Counted from the stretch's first letter, positions 18,574-28,029 are shown. The stretch is DNA of 64,000 nucleotides from Bifidobacterium aemilianum (GCF_003315635.1 NZ_PDCG01000005.1:1-64000); one strand, 5' to 3'. Translations and numbers: made by a program. Notes: generated by a model from the letters alone, not told the origin.

Positions 18574-19659
18574 ATGCGCAAGGTTCTTTGTTCCCCCGGA
18601 TCCTATATTCAGCAGGAAGGTGCCATGGGGCAGCTGGCCCAGGAGTATGCAGCCATCGGTTCCACCGGAGCCCACCTGCTGGTTGACCCCACGATCGACA
18701 AGCTCTACCACAACCAGATCGTCTCCTCCTTCGACCAAGGCAAGGTACCCTACCAGCTCATGGAGTTCGGCGGCGAATGCTGCCAGGAGGAGATCGAGCG
18801 CCACCGGCAGCATCTGGGCCAGGCCGACGTGATTATAGGCATCGGCGGCGGCAAGACCCTGGACACCGCCAAGGCCGTGGCCCACTTCTCCCACCTGCCC
18901 GTCATCATTGTGCCCACGGCCGCCTCCTCCGATGCTCCTTGTTCCAGGCTCTCCGTGCTCTACACCCCCCAAGGCGTCTTCGACAGGTACCTGCCCCTGC
19001 CGTCCAATCCCAATGTGGTCATCATGGACACCGACATCATCGCCAAGGCGCCGGCACGATTCCTGATAGCCGGCCTGGGCGACGCCTTCGCCACCTACTA
19101 TGAGGCTGCGGCCTGCGTGCAGTCCAACGCCACCACCATGACTGGCGGCCATGCCACCAACGCGTCATTCGCCCTGGCCAAGCTCTGCCACGACACGCTT
19201 CTGGAAGATAGTGTCAAGGCCATCGCAGCGGCCAAGGCGGGCGTACGCACGGCAGCCCTGGAGAACATCATCGAGGCCAACACCCTCCTCTCCGGCCTGG
19301 GCTTTGAATCCAGCGGTCTGGCGGCCGCCCACTCCATCCACGACGGCATGACCGCCCTGGCCGGCACCCACAAGATGCTCCACGGCGAGAAGGTCGCCTT
19401 CGGCACCCTGGCCCAGCTGATCCTGGAAGATCGACCTCTGGAAGAAGTCAAGGAGGTCTACGGTTACTTCCACATGGTAGGCCTGCCGACCACCCTGGCT
19501 GAGATCGGCATCGGGGACGCCTCCGACGAAGACCTGCTCAAGGTGGGTGAGCTCGCCTGCGGCCCCGACGAGACCATGGGGAACATGCCCTTCGAGGTCA
19601 CCCCTATCGACGTGGCCCACGCCATGCGCGCCGCCGACGAACTCAACAAGGTCCTCTAA
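18574..19659 (+). CDS. gldA: Glycerol dehydrogenase
   Basis: A 361-residue zinc-dependent polyol dehydrogenase that interconverts glycerol and dihydroxyacetone with NAD. The NAD-binding GGGKTLDTAK is at residues 91-100, and the three metal ligands are Asp170 (GLGDAFATYYEA), His253 (AAAHSIHDG) and His270 (MLHGEKVAFG). Length and motifs match GldA throughout. It stands alone between amt and the convergent nhaA, so its pathway partner (dihydroxyacetone kinase) must be elsewhere. Confidence 0.94.
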   Translation: MRKVLCSPGSYIQQEGAMGQLAQEYAAIGSTGAHLLVDPTIDKLYHNQIVSSFDQGKVPYQLMEFGGECCQEEIERHRQHLGQADVIIGIGGGKTLDTAKAVAHFSHLPVIIVPTAASSDAPCSRLSVLYTPQGVFDRYLPLPSNPNVVIMDTDIIAKAPARFLIAGLGDAFATYYEAAACVQSNATTMTGGHATNASFALAKLCHDTLLEDSVKAIAAAKAGVRTAALENIIEANTLLSGLGFESSGLAAAHSIHDGMTALAGTHKMLHGEKVAFGTLAQLILEDRPLEEVKEVYGYFHMVGLPTTLAEIGIGDASDEDLLKVGELACGPDETMGNMPFEVTPIDVAHAMRAADELNKVL

Positions 19660-19905
19660 GCAACAAGATGGCCTGGGGTTTCAGAGATTCGCCCCAAGCC
19701 CTACCGGCGCACCAACCCCACTTAGCCATGGGCCGGGGACTGAAACGCCGGTAAAGCACGTTATGCAGGCGACGAGGCACAAAGCGAATCCAACAAGCAC
19801 CAGGCGGCAACGGTATGGATATACCGGCATCGACCAGCATCTGGCAGCCAACTCCCGCCTTCCTGGTCGGATGGGGTGGCTGGTCCTCGGTGTGGTACAC
19901 AGCGG

Positions 19906-21144
19906 CTAGGGTCGCGGCCGCCGGGCGACCTTGAGGATAAGACCGGTGATGGCGGCCAGAGCGAAGGAGAGGAGAGAGCCAGCCAGCACGGCGACCAGAG
20001 CCATGCTGGTCAGCTGCCCATCAGCGAAGGCGATGTTGGCGATGAGAAAGGACATGGTGAAGCCGATGCCGCATAGCTGGCTCACCTGAACCATATCGCC
20101 CCAACGGGTACCCAGAGGCAGTCGCAGACCCACCGCCGCACAGGCCAGCAGCATGGCCATGATACCCAGGGGCTTGCCAACCGCCAAGCCAGCCATGATA
20201 CCCAGGAAGACCGGATTACTGAGCCAGGCCGGGCTGAATCCATGCAGGGATATGCCCATGGACAGGAATGCGAAAGCCGGCAGGACCAGAAGGTTGGAGA
20301 TGGGGGCCAGACTCATGTTGAGGCAGGCCGCCCGCGAGCGCACACCCCCATGGACCGGGTGACCGGGTGTGAGCAATCCCAGGGCAACACCAGCCAACAC
20401 GGGGTGAATACCGGTGACATAGAGGCCGTACCAGGCTCCAAGCGCCAGCAGACAGGCCAGTGGCCAGACCGGATGCCTGGCCCGCATCAGCAGGAACCAA
20501 AGGACCAGGCACCCGGCCACAGGGATCAGGGCCAGTGGATGACTGAGACTGCTATAGCCCACGGCAATCAGTATCACACCGATGATGTCGTCGAAGACCG
20601 CCAGGGTGGTGAGGAAGGCCTGCGTGCCCTGGCTGCCATGCTTGGAGAGCAACTTCAGGGCCGTCAAGGAGAAGGCCACGTCGGTTGCGGTGGGGACAGC
20701 CCAGCCCTGCAAGGACGAGGGCGACCCCTGGCAGATGGCGAGGTATATGCCTATGGGCAGGAGGACACCACCCATGGCGGCAATCATAGGGAGGAGGGCC
20801 TGCTTGGGTGTGCGCAGGGTACCCGTCTCCATCTCCTGGCACAGGTCAAGTCCCATGACCAGGAAGAAGATGGTCAGCAGACCGTCCTGGACCCATTCCT
20901 TGATGGACAGGTCAAGCCCCATGCCGCTACCCAGCAAGCCACCGCGAAGAGGGACCCAGCGGGAGAAGCCATCGTAGACGCGGTCAGCTCCGACCATGTT
21001 GGCACACAGGAGGCCGAAGGCTGCCAGGACCAGCATAAGCATGCCGCTTGCAGAGCCGCTGCGCGAGAAGGCCACAAGCCAAGCGGCCAGATTATGGATT
21101 CCTTGATGAAGCCGCTTGGTGTCCCTTGTTTCTGGTGTTGGCAT
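19906..21144 (-). CDS. nhaA: Na+/H+ antiporter NhaA
   Basis: A 412-residue NhaA-type antiporter that expels sodium in exchange for protons. The essential paired aspartates are in AVFDDIIGVIL, and the VPTATDVAFSLTALKLL segment is the NhaA signature. About eleven to twelve helices are apparent. The ATG for MPTPETRD is chosen because CAGGAG lies seven bases upstream; 37 additional upstream codons are open but do not look like protein. It converges with gldA. Confidence 0.93.
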   Translation of the reverse strand: MPTPETRDTKRLHQGIHNLAAWLVAFSRSGSASGMLMLVLAAFGLLCANMVGADRVYDGFSRWVPLRGGLLGSGMGLDLSIKEWVQDGLLTIFFLVMGLDLCQEMETGTLRTPKQALLPMIAAMGGVLLPIGIYLAICQGSPSSLQGWAVPTATDVAFSLTALKLLSKHGSQGTQAFLTTLAVFDDIIGVILIAVGYSSLSHPLALIPVAGCLVLWFLLMRARHPVWPLACLLALGAWYGLYVTGIHPVLAGVALGLLTPGHPVHGGVRSRAACLNMSLAPISNLLVLPAFAFLSMGISLHGFSPAWLSNPVFLGIMAGLAVGKPLGIMAMLLACAAVGLRLPLGTRWGDMVQVSQLCGIGFTMSFLIANIAFADGQLTSMALVAVLAGSLLSFALAAITGLILKVARRPRP

Positions 21145-21258
21145 GGTCCGCACTCCTGAAGGTATGGTCGGTTCAGTTGCCGACCAGACTTCCCGGCATG
21201 AGACCTGCCAGCAGGACTCCCAATCTGCGAGCCTACCCGCCCATCGGTACAGCACGAG

Positions 21259-21290
21259 AAAAGGGTTCCAGTCATTTGACCGAAACCCTT
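21259..21290 (-). terminator. Likely terminator of tRNA-Ser(UGA)
   Basis: AAGGGTTtC and GAAACCCTT arms flank an AT-rich loop immediately after the tRNA 3' end on the minus strand. A nearly identical hairpin follows the second tRNA-Ser gene at 57,061. Confidence 0.6.
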
Positions 21291-21295
21291 ACTTG

Positions 21296-21380
21296 CGGAT
21301 AGGGCGAGATTCGAACTCGCGGTGGCTTGCGCCACAACGGTTTTCAAGACCGTCTCTTTAGACCGCTCAGACACCTATCC
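21296..21380 (-). tRNA. tRNA-Ser (anticodon UGA)
   Basis: On the minus strand the sequence folds into a class II tRNA with acceptor arms GGATAGG/CCTATCC, a D-arm with GAGCGGTCTAAAG, anticodon loop CTTGAAA (UGA), a long variable arm and the T-arm GTTCGAATC. No CCA is encoded. It reads UCA and related serine codons and lies 121 bases upstream-facing of serS, on the same strand and downstream of it. Confidence 0.95.
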
Positions 21381-21501
21381 AAGTGCGTCAGCATGGCCAA
21401 CACACCGCCAGCCAGTATAACAGCAGCACTAGTCACACCGCCAGCACAAGCAAAAGCCCCTCCCTGGTGCGCAAGCAGAGGGAGGGGCACATGCCGGGAG
21501 G

Positions 21502-22788
21502 TCAGGCCTCCCACTTGGTGGGTTCGATGACCTCACGGCCTCCCATGTAGGGGCGCATGGCCTTGGGGATCTCTATGGAGCCGTCAGCCTGCTGGTGGTT
21601 CTCCAGGATGGCGACCAGCCAGCGGGTGGTGGCCAGGGTGCCGTTGAGGGTGGCGACCGCACGGGTGGAGCCGTCTTCGGTACGCTCACGAATGTTGAGG
21701 CGGCGGGCCTGGTACTCGGTGCAGTTGGAGGTGGAGGTCAGCTCACGATAGCGACCCTGGGTGGGCACCCAGGCCTCATTGTCGAACTTGCGGGCGGCTG
21801 AGGAGCCCAGGTCGCCGGCGGCGGTGTCTATGGTCCGGTAGGGAACCTCGACCTTGGCCAGCATCTCCTCCTCCATGGCCAGGAGCTGCTGGTGCATGGC
21901 CCGGGAGTCCTCCTGCTTGCAGTAGACGAACATCTCCACCTTGTCGAACTGGTGGACGCGGATGATGCCGGCGGTATCCTTGCCTGCGGCTCCAGCCTCC
22001 CGCCGGTAGCAGGAGGACCAACCGCAGTACCGCAGGGGGCCATTGCTCAGGTCCAGGATCTCGTTCTCGTGCATGCCGGCCAGGGCCACCTCGGAGGTGC
22101 CCACCAGGTACTGCTCGTCAGGCTCACGCAAGCGGTAAATCTCATCGGAGTGGGAGTTGAGGAAACCGGTGCCAGCCATGACCTCGGGGCGCACCAGGGT
22201 GGGGGTGATGGCCAGGGTGAAGCCCTTGGATTCGGCCTGGTCAACGGCCATGGTCAGCATGGCGATCTGCAGGCGGGCGACGGAGCCGCGCAGGAAGTAG
22301 AAGCGGGAACCGGAGACCTTGACCCCCCGGCGCATGTCGATGCCGGCGACACCCTCACCCAGGGTCAGGTGGTCCTTGGGTTCAAAGCCCTCGGCTGCGA
22401 AGTCACGGGGAGTACCGACCTTCTTGACGACCTCATAGTCGTCCTCACCACCTTCGGGCGCCTCTGGGTCGACGATGTTGGACAGCTTCCAGATGGCCGA
22501 GGTGTACTCCTCGGCTGCGGCATCGGACTTGGACTTGTAGTCGGAGACCTTGGCGGACAGTTCCTTGGTCTGGGCTATCAGGGCGGCCTTCTGGTCCGGA
22601 GCGGCCTTGGCCACCTGCTTGCCGATCTCCTTCTGCTCGGCCCGAGCCTCCTCGTAGGCCTTGAGGGAGGAGCGCCGGGTCTCATCGGAGGAGAGCACCT
22701 GGTCTACCAGTTCCACAGACTCACCACGCTTGCGCTGGGAATCCTTGACAATATCGGCGTGGTCACGAATGAATTGGATATCGAGCAT
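21502..22788 (-). CDS. serS: Seryl-tRNA synthetase
   Basis: A 428-residue class II aminoacyl-tRNA synthetase that charges tRNA-Ser. The N-terminal coiled-coil arm (RGESVELVDQVL onward) precedes the catalytic core with motif 2 (YCGWSSCYRREAGAAGKDT) and motif 3 (NGTLATTRWLVAILENHQ). The ATG for MLDIQFIRDHADIV matches the usual SerRS start; the longer open frame does not. A serine tRNA gene lies just downstream on the same strand. Confidence 0.96.
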   Translation of the reverse strand: MLDIQFIRDHADIVKDSQRKRGESVELVDQVLSSDETRRSSLKAYEEARAEQKEIGKQVAKAAPDQKAALIAQTKELSAKVSDYKSKSDAAAEEYTSAIWKLSNIVDPEAPEGGEDDYEVVKKVGTPRDFAAEGFEPKDHLTLGEGVAGIDMRRGVKVSGSRFYFLRGSVARLQIAMLTMAVDQAESKGFTLAITPTLVRPEVMAGTGFLNSHSDEIYRLREPDEQYLVGTSEVALAGMHENEILDLSNGPLRYCGWSSCYRREAGAAGKDTAGIIRVHQFDKVEMFVYCKQEDSRAMHQQLLAMEEEMLAKVEVPYRTIDTAAGDLGSSAARKFDNEAWVPTQGRYRELTSTSNCTEYQARRLNIRERTEDGSTRAVATLNGTLATTRWLVAILENHQQADGSIEIPKAMRPYMGGREVIEPTKWEA

Positions 22789-22919
22789 GGTCCCAAGATT
22801 AGCGCCGCAAGCCGACAGACGGACCGTGCACGACCGGCCTGGAGGGGAATGTGCCAATGACGTGCAGAATTCGTTGATGTCGGCCGCATCTGCCGGAAGA
22901 ATCGCAAGGAGCGAGCACA

Positions 22920-24152
22920 ATGGAACCCATGGCTTCAAACGTCATCATCGTCATTGCGGCCGCCGTCATCGCCGGAGCCCTGGTGCTCGTCATCGCCGCC
23001 GCGCTAGTCTCCCGTACCCTCAGACGCCGCCGGCGGGCCAGGGCCATGCAGAGCAGGAACGACGACCAGGTCCATTACGCTTTCATCATCAACCCATCCA
23101 AACCCCAGGCGGCACAACACCGCAGACATATCGAACTCTACTGCCATGCCCATAACCTGACCCAGGTTGAGTACATCGAAACCCAGCTGGACAAGGACGG
23201 CCGCGCCTGCGCGCAAGAGGCCCTGGCCCACGGTGCCCAGGTCCTGGTGGCCGTGGGTGGCGATGGCACGGTGCGAACGGTGGCCTCAGCCCTCTCCGGC
23301 ACCGGCCACCCCCTGGGCATCATCCCCATCGGCACCGGCAATCTCTTTGCCCGCAATATGGGCATCCCGGTGGACGATATGGATACAGCCCTGGCCGTGG
23401 CCACCTCCCATGGCTCCCGCATGGTGGATGTGGGCCGCCTGAGCCTGCTCGACCGCCCGGATGACGACCACGGCCACGCCTTCCTCATCATCGCCGGCAT
23501 AGGTTTCGATGCCCTGATGATCGACGACACGGACCCGGAACTGAAGAAAAGCATCTCCTGGCTGGCATACTTCGCCTCCGGCTCCAAACATATATTCGGC
23601 GGCAAATACCACGCCCGGGTCACCATCGAGAACGAGGATGGCAGCTCCCGCACCATCCAACGGCTTACCTTCCGTACCTTCATGGCCGGCAACTGCGGCC
23701 AGATACCCATCTTCTCCCTCATGCCCAACGCGGTCTATGACGACGGGCTCCTGGACTTCGAGATCATCGACACCACCAGCGGCATCTTGGGCTGGGCCGG
23801 CCTCTTCGCCGACATCGTCCACCAGACCATCACCCGCAAGGCCCAGAAAAGCCCGATTTCCTCATCCTCCACCATTGATCAGCTCCAGGGGGTCAGCGCC
23901 GACATCAAGCTTGAGAAACCCGCCCTGGCCGAGGTGGACGGGGATATGCTGGGCGAGACCTGCCACATCCGCTTCACCATAGAACACAAGGCCCTGTGCG
24001 TCAGGGTTCCCACCGAGACCGAGCTGGCCATGATGCAGGCTGGCGGCACTGTGGAACCGGCTGCCCTGCCGGCACAGATCACTGCATCAGTCGCCCCGAC
24101 CAAGGCCCCCGCCGCCAACACGCAGAGCACAGACCTGGCCGACCTCCAGTAG
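22920..24152 (+). CDS. Diacylglycerol/lipid kinase family protein (YegS/DagK-like)
   Basis: A 410-residue protein with one N-terminal membrane anchor (residues 5-30) and a diacylglycerol-kinase catalytic domain. Marks are FIINPSKPQ, the nucleotide-binding VAVGGDGTVRTVASAL and GIIPIGTGNLFARNMG. These enzymes phosphorylate lipids such as diacylglycerol using ATP. The C-terminal 50 residues are an Ala/Thr-rich tail. AAGGAG precedes the ATG; a second ATG three codons on is also possible. It is divergent from serS. Confidence 0.87.
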   Translation: MEPMASNVIIVIAAAVIAGALVLVIAAALVSRTLRRRRRARAMQSRNDDQVHYAFIINPSKPQAAQHRRHIELYCHAHNLTQVEYIETQLDKDGRACAQEALAHGAQVLVAVGGDGTVRTVASALSGTGHPLGIIPIGTGNLFARNMGIPVDDMDTALAVATSHGSRMVDVGRLSLLDRPDDDHGHAFLIIAGIGFDALMIDDTDPELKKSISWLAYFASGSKHIFGGKYHARVTIENEDGSSRTIQRLTFRTFMAGNCGQIPIFSLMPNAVYDDGLLDFEIIDTTSGILGWAGLFADIVHQTITRKAQKSPISSSSTIDQLQGVSADIKLEKPALAEVDGDMLGETCHIRFTIEHKALCVRVPTETELAMMQAGGTVEPAALPAQITASVAPTKAPAANTQSTDLADLQ

Positions 24153-24322
24153 TCTGCCGGCCAGCGCCAGAGTGTTGGGTGCACAGGCAACAGTTCCAGC
24201 CAGGCTGCGGCGGGTGACCAGCCTGTACCTGTGACTGCCGAGTACCCACAACCAAGCTGGGCGGCGGCAATATCATCAGCCACCGCCCAACTCAGCATTC
24301 AGCTGGTGCCTTCGTGCCAGAG

Positions 24323-24964
24323 CTAACGGTGGCGGCCGGCGTAGCCTATGAGGCTGAGCTTCTGGTCGTCATACTGCGCCAGGAAGACATCGTTGGTGCC
24401 CTTAAAACCCTTGTCCTTGACCTGCTGGTCCAGCCAATCCTCATCATGGCCGATGGTCTCCAGCACGGCCTCGTCCACCTGCCCGTCGGTGATGACAGGC
24501 AGTTTCAGGTTCTCATCCTCGTAGGAGACGACGGTAAGCTGGCCACTCTGCTCCAGGACGGCCTTCTTGATGCTGCTGGTCTCGTAGATGCCCTGAGAGC
24601 GCAGCTTGAGCATCAGGTCGGATGCTGATATGCCCGACCGCATACAGAGGGCCACGTCCACCTTCCCCCGGAAAATCAGGGTCAGTGGCTTGCCGTCGAC
24701 CAGTTTCTTGACCGAGGAGAACTGCTCCTTGGCCACTTTGAGGACCAGGACCAGAAGGGTCCAGATCAGCATGACGACGATGAAGTCGAGCACGCTGATG
24801 TCCTTGTTGTAGATGACGCCGCCGATGATGCCGCCCAATACGTAGTTCTGGACCTGGTCCATGACGGAGATGGGGGCCAGGTTGGTCTTGCCCATGATGT
24901 TGATCTGGACGACCAGGAAAAGAATGCCGACGGCCAATTTAATGAATAAAGTGCTGTATACCAC
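24323..24964 (-). CDS. DUF421-family membrane protein (YetF-like)
   Basis: A 213-residue protein with three N-terminal membrane helices followed by a cytoplasmic domain of about 130 residues in which ISASDLMLKLRSQGIYE is the DUF421 hallmark. The domain is common in spore-formers and lactic bacteria, but its role is unknown. The DUF3290 gene upstream on the same strand is a frequent partner, so the two probably form one unit, separated by 185 bases. Confidence 0.82.
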   Translation of the reverse strand: MVYSTLFIKLAVGILFLVVQINIMGKTNLAPISVMDQVQNYVLGGIIGGVIYNKDISVLDFIVVMLIWTLLVLVLKVAKEQFSSVKKLVDGKPLTLIFRGKVDVALCMRSGISASDLMLKLRSQGIYETSSIKKAVLEQSGQLTVVSYEDENLKLPVITDGQVDEAVLETIGHDEDWLDQQVKDKGFKGTNDVFLAQYDDQKLSLIGYAGRHR

Positions 24965-25149
24965 GATGTTTGCGCTTTCCTACTCGATACCAACGATTGC
25001 TGAACGGCCGCCGCAAGGACCAGCGGCATGACCACGGCCGGGCTCGCCATATGAGGGGGCCTGCACCCGGAAGGCAGCCGCAACGTCAGCCGCATCGGTC
25101 CTGCCGAGGGCTTGCCGGGCCTCAAGTCGCCCCCGGGTCTTGCCGCCCG

Positions 25150-25590
25150 TCATTTGGCGACCTTGGGCTCGGACATGAGATGGGTCTCGTAGAGTTGGAA
25201 GGCCGACCGGTCCGAGCTGAGCTTGGTCTGGTAGTACTTGTTTCTGACCTTGACGATCACCCTGTCGTTGAGGGTGCGTGAGTTGACCAACACGTCATCG
25301 GCGGGCACCTTCTCGTCCTTGGCCACCTTCTGGATAAAACTGATCATTTGCTGGTTCTGGACACTGGCACTCTGGCTCTGCTTGTACTGCGAGTACTCGC
25401 CCACCAGCGCCAAGGCCACCAGCAGGAAGGCGATGATGCCCAGCTGCCGGTATTTGGTCTCCAACCGGTGGTGCATGTAGAGAATGCTGAAGGCAATCAA
25501 TGCCAGAAGCAGCACGGCCAGTATCACGTAACGAAGCACCTGGTTGAAGCCACCTTGCGATTCCAGGTAGGAAATACTGTAAAACGTCAT
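25150..25590 (-). CDS. DUF3290-family membrane protein
   Basis: A 146-residue protein with two membrane helices (about residues 18-37 and 50-70) followed by a soluble domain with KVPADDVLVNSRTLNDRVIV. This is the DUF3290 layout, a family usually encoded beside DUF421 as here. Function unknown; the outer-facing location and pairing suggest a membrane complex. GAGAAGGATATG places the start. Confidence 0.78.
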   Translation of the reverse strand: MTFYSISYLESQGGFNQVLRYVILAVLLLALIAFSILYMHHRLETKYRQLGIIAFLLVALALVGEYSQYKQSQSASVQNQQMISFIQKVAKDEKVPADDVLVNSRTLNDRVIVKVRNKYYQTKLSSDRSAFQLYETHLMSEPKVAK

Positions 25591-25858
25591 ATCCTTCTCA
25601 TTTCATCGGTCAGCAACGGCCCGTCCACACATCCAAACATGGACTGTGCTGCCATGGCTGACACTACATTTATACCTTTTATTGTAGAACTTGTTTGGAG
25701 TATGGTGCCGATTATCAGTTGGGTGGGAGCAGATGGATTCGTAGGCCTCAGACCATACGCCACTACGGATTTCGTCGACCCAGGTCACCAGAGATAATGA
25801 CGGGGAACCTTGAATGGGCCATACTCGCCAGACAGGCCGCTGTGGCACAATGGTGTCC

Positions 25859-27535
25859 ATGGTTGCTAACAATGCGGGCAAGCCCGCCACCCCAGCTGAT
25901 CTCATCAATGTCGACGACCTCATCGCCCAGTACTACGATGCCGTTCCGGATTCCTCAGTACCCGAACAGTGCGTCGCCTTCGGCACCTCAGGCCACCGAG
26001 GCTCCTCCCTGAGGACCTCCTTCAACGAGGCCCATATTGTGGCCATCACCCAAGCCATCGCCGAATACCGCAAGCAGGCGGGCGTGACCGGCCCCCTGTA
26101 CATCGGCCGTGACACCCATGCCCTCTCCGGGCCGGCCCAGCGCACAGCCATCGAGGTCCTGGTCGCCAACGGTGTGCGGGTCCGCGTGGATTCTCGTGAC
26201 GACTTCGTACCCACCCCGGTCGTCTCCCAGGCCATCCTTACCCACAACCGCGCGGCTGACGGTTCCCAGCGCTTCAGCGGGGCCGACCTGGCCGATGGCA
26301 TCGTGGTCACCCCCTCCCACAACCCCCCCACTGACGGCGGCTTCAAGTACGACCCCGTCACCGGTGGCCCGGCTCCGGCTGAGACCACCGAGGCCATCGC
26401 CAAGAGGGCCAACGAACTGCTGGGCAACTACCGGACAGTCAAGCGGGTGCCCTACGAGGAGGCCATGAGGTCCGACCTGGTGGAGCGGTTCGACTTCCGC
26501 GACCACTATGTGTCCGATCTGGCTTCCGTCATCGACATGGATCTGATCCGCTCCTCCGGCGTGCGCATGGGCATCGACCCCCTGGGTGGGGCCTCGGTCA
26601 ACTACTGGCCGCTCATGAATGAGATGTATGGCCTGAATATCGGGGTCATCCGCCCGCACGTGGACCCGACCTGGCGCTTCATGACCATCGACCATGACGG
26701 CAAGATCCGCATCGACCCCAGTTCCCCCTACGCCATGCAGGGCTTGGTAGACCAGCTCAACGCCGGGGCCTGGAGCAAGTACGACCTGGTGGGCGGCACC
26801 GACCCGGACGCTGACCGGCACGGCATTGTCTGCCCCGACTGGGGTGTGATGAACCCCAACCATTACATAGCCGTGTGCGTGGAGTACCTCTTCGGTGGGG
26901 CGCGTCCTGACTGGCCTCAGGGCGCCGGCATCGGCAAGACCCTGGTCTCCTCGTCGCTGATTGACCGGGTGGCCGCCGCCATCGAGGCCAAGCTGGTCGA
27001 GGTGCCGGTGGGCTTCAAGTGGTTTGTGGACCCCCTCTTCAAGGGGCAGGTGGCCTTTGGCGGCGAGGAGAGTTCCGGCATGAGCTTCCTGCGCCGGGAC
27101 GGCCACGTGTGGACGACGGACAAGGACGGCCTGATTCCCGACCTTCTGGCCGCCGAGATCACCGCCAGGACCGGCAAGAATCCGGCCCAGCTCCACCAGG
27201 ACCAGGTCTCCCGCTTCGGCGAAAGCTGGTACAAGCGCGTGGACACCCCCACCACCCTCGAGCTCAAGCAGAAATTCGCCAAGCTGGATGGTGGCGACGT
27301 GACCGCCAGTCAGCTGGCCGGCCAGGACATAACCGCCAAGCTCACCAGGGCCCCCGGCAACAATGCACCCATTGGTGGCATCAAGGTGACCACCGCCGAC
27401 AACTGGTTCGCCGCCCGCCCCTCGGGCACTGAGAACATCTACAAGGTCTACGCCGAGTCCTTCGTCTCCCCCCAGGCCCTGGACCAGGTCCTCACAGAGG
27501 CCACCACCGTGGTCGACAAGGCCCTGGGCGACTAG
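25859..27535 (+). CDS. pgm: Phosphoglucomutase
   Basis: A 558-residue phosphohexomutase interconverting glucose 1-phosphate and glucose 6-phosphate, linking glycogen and sugar-nucleotide metabolism to central carbon flow. The phosphoserine loop is VVTPSHNPPTDGG, the metal-binding loop is GGTDPDADRHGI, and a phosphate-binding RPSGTENIYK ends the protein. Start choice: ATG for MVANNAGKP gives the common family length; ATG codons 9 and 45 bases earlier are open but lack good ribosome-binding sites. Confidence 0.94.
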   Translation: MVANNAGKPATPADLINVDDLIAQYYDAVPDSSVPEQCVAFGTSGHRGSSLRTSFNEAHIVAITQAIAEYRKQAGVTGPLYIGRDTHALSGPAQRTAIEVLVANGVRVRVDSRDDFVPTPVVSQAILTHNRAADGSQRFSGADLADGIVVTPSHNPPTDGGFKYDPVTGGPAPAETTEAIAKRANELLGNYRTVKRVPYEEAMRSDLVERFDFRDHYVSDLASVIDMDLIRSSGVRMGIDPLGGASVNYWPLMNEMYGLNIGVIRPHVDPTWRFMTIDHDGKIRIDPSSPYAMQGLVDQLNAGAWSKYDLVGGTDPDADRHGIVCPDWGVMNPNHYIAVCVEYLFGGARPDWPQGAGIGKTLVSSSLIDRVAAAIEAKLVEVPVGFKWFVDPLFKGQVAFGGEESSGMSFLRRDGHVWTTDKDGLIPDLLAAEITARTGKNPAQLHQDQVSRFGESWYKRVDTPTTLELKQKFAKLDGGDVTASQLAGQDITAKLTRAPGNNAPIGGIKVTTADNWFAARPSGTENIYKVYAESFVSPQALDQVLTEATTVVDKALGD

Positions 27536-27589
27536 TCCTTCTCGTCGCCGCCTCCCTGAGCTGAACACGCTGTAAGCAACAGCCCCATC

Positions 27590-27634
27590 AAGCGCTCTGC
27601 CTCACCGGCAGCATCCGGTCGGCCAGAGCGCTTT
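27590..27634 (+). terminator. Likely terminator of pgm
   Basis: Inverted repeat AAGCGCTCTG and CAGAGCGCTT with a 24-base inner part, followed by TTCTC, about 55 bases after the pgm stop. Confidence 0.65.
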
Positions 27635-27674
27635 CTCATCCCTCCCCCAGTCACAGAACCCAATCTGTATTTTT

Positions 27675-27703
27675 TGTACATCCGATGTACGATTTTTTGT
27701 ACA
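27675..27703. promoter_or_regulatory. TGTACA operator-like palindrome
   Basis: The region holds GTACATCCGATGTAC, a perfect palindrome around one central base (27,676-27,690), and a second TGTACATCC copy 23 bases downstream, both preceded by a T6 run. TGTACA cores occur in operators of YefM/Phd-type antitoxins. No antitoxin gene is adjacent, but a decayed toxin gene is 45 bases away. Function is inferred only. Confidence 0.4.
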
Positions 27704-27747
27704 TCCAAGGTATGAAACCTTGCTTCGCTCAACAATCCGCAATTGCC

Positions 27748-27932
27748 CGACACAGTTTCAGCGGAGTATGCCACGGGAACCGGTTCGGGTAAGGGTGTGT
27801 CGCGGTTCTTGTTTTTTGATGCGGTAGATCAGTAACCTTCGCCTTCCAGATGAATCTCCCGGTATCTGTTCCATGCACCGGTCAGCGCATGGTCACGGTA
27901 TTGGTGGATAGGAGGTTGCCATCTTGGCTCAT
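27748..27932 (-). pseudogene. Decayed YafQ-family toxin gene
   Basis: Three frames on the minus strand together spell a YafQ/RelE-type mRNA interferase: DGNLLST, then QYRDHALTGAWNRYREIHLEG, then LLIYRIKKQE with RTGS at the end. Intact YafQ proteins contain YRDHxLTGxWxxYRExHIxxDWLLIYR and end with RTGSHSDLF. At least two frameshifts separate the blocks, and the 5' half is missing just before an 11-G run. The catalytic His in REIHLEG is kept, but the gene cannot make a complete toxin. Confidence 0.68.
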
Positions 27933-27943
27933 GGGGGGGGGGG
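27933..27943. repeat. Poly-G tract (11 G)
   Basis: A homopolymer of eleven G lies at the broken 5' end of the toxin remnant. Such tracts are prone to slippage and to sequencing error. Confidence 0.7.
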
Positions 27944-28029
27944 CATCGCGGCATCGTAATACTATTAAGCTCCTGGGCAGGCCTCAATCTATCCGACGAT
28001 TGTTCGGGACGACCATCTAGGCTGGTGGT

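Noticed and set aside
25988-27568. A 526-codon minus-strand open frame over pgm.
   Set aside because: The plus strand has full phosphoglucomutase motifs; the minus frame has none.
27720-27834. A plus-strand frame ending SRFLFFDAVDQ that looked like a protein C-terminus.
   Set aside because: It is antisense to the YafQ-toxin remnant, which gives far better matches.
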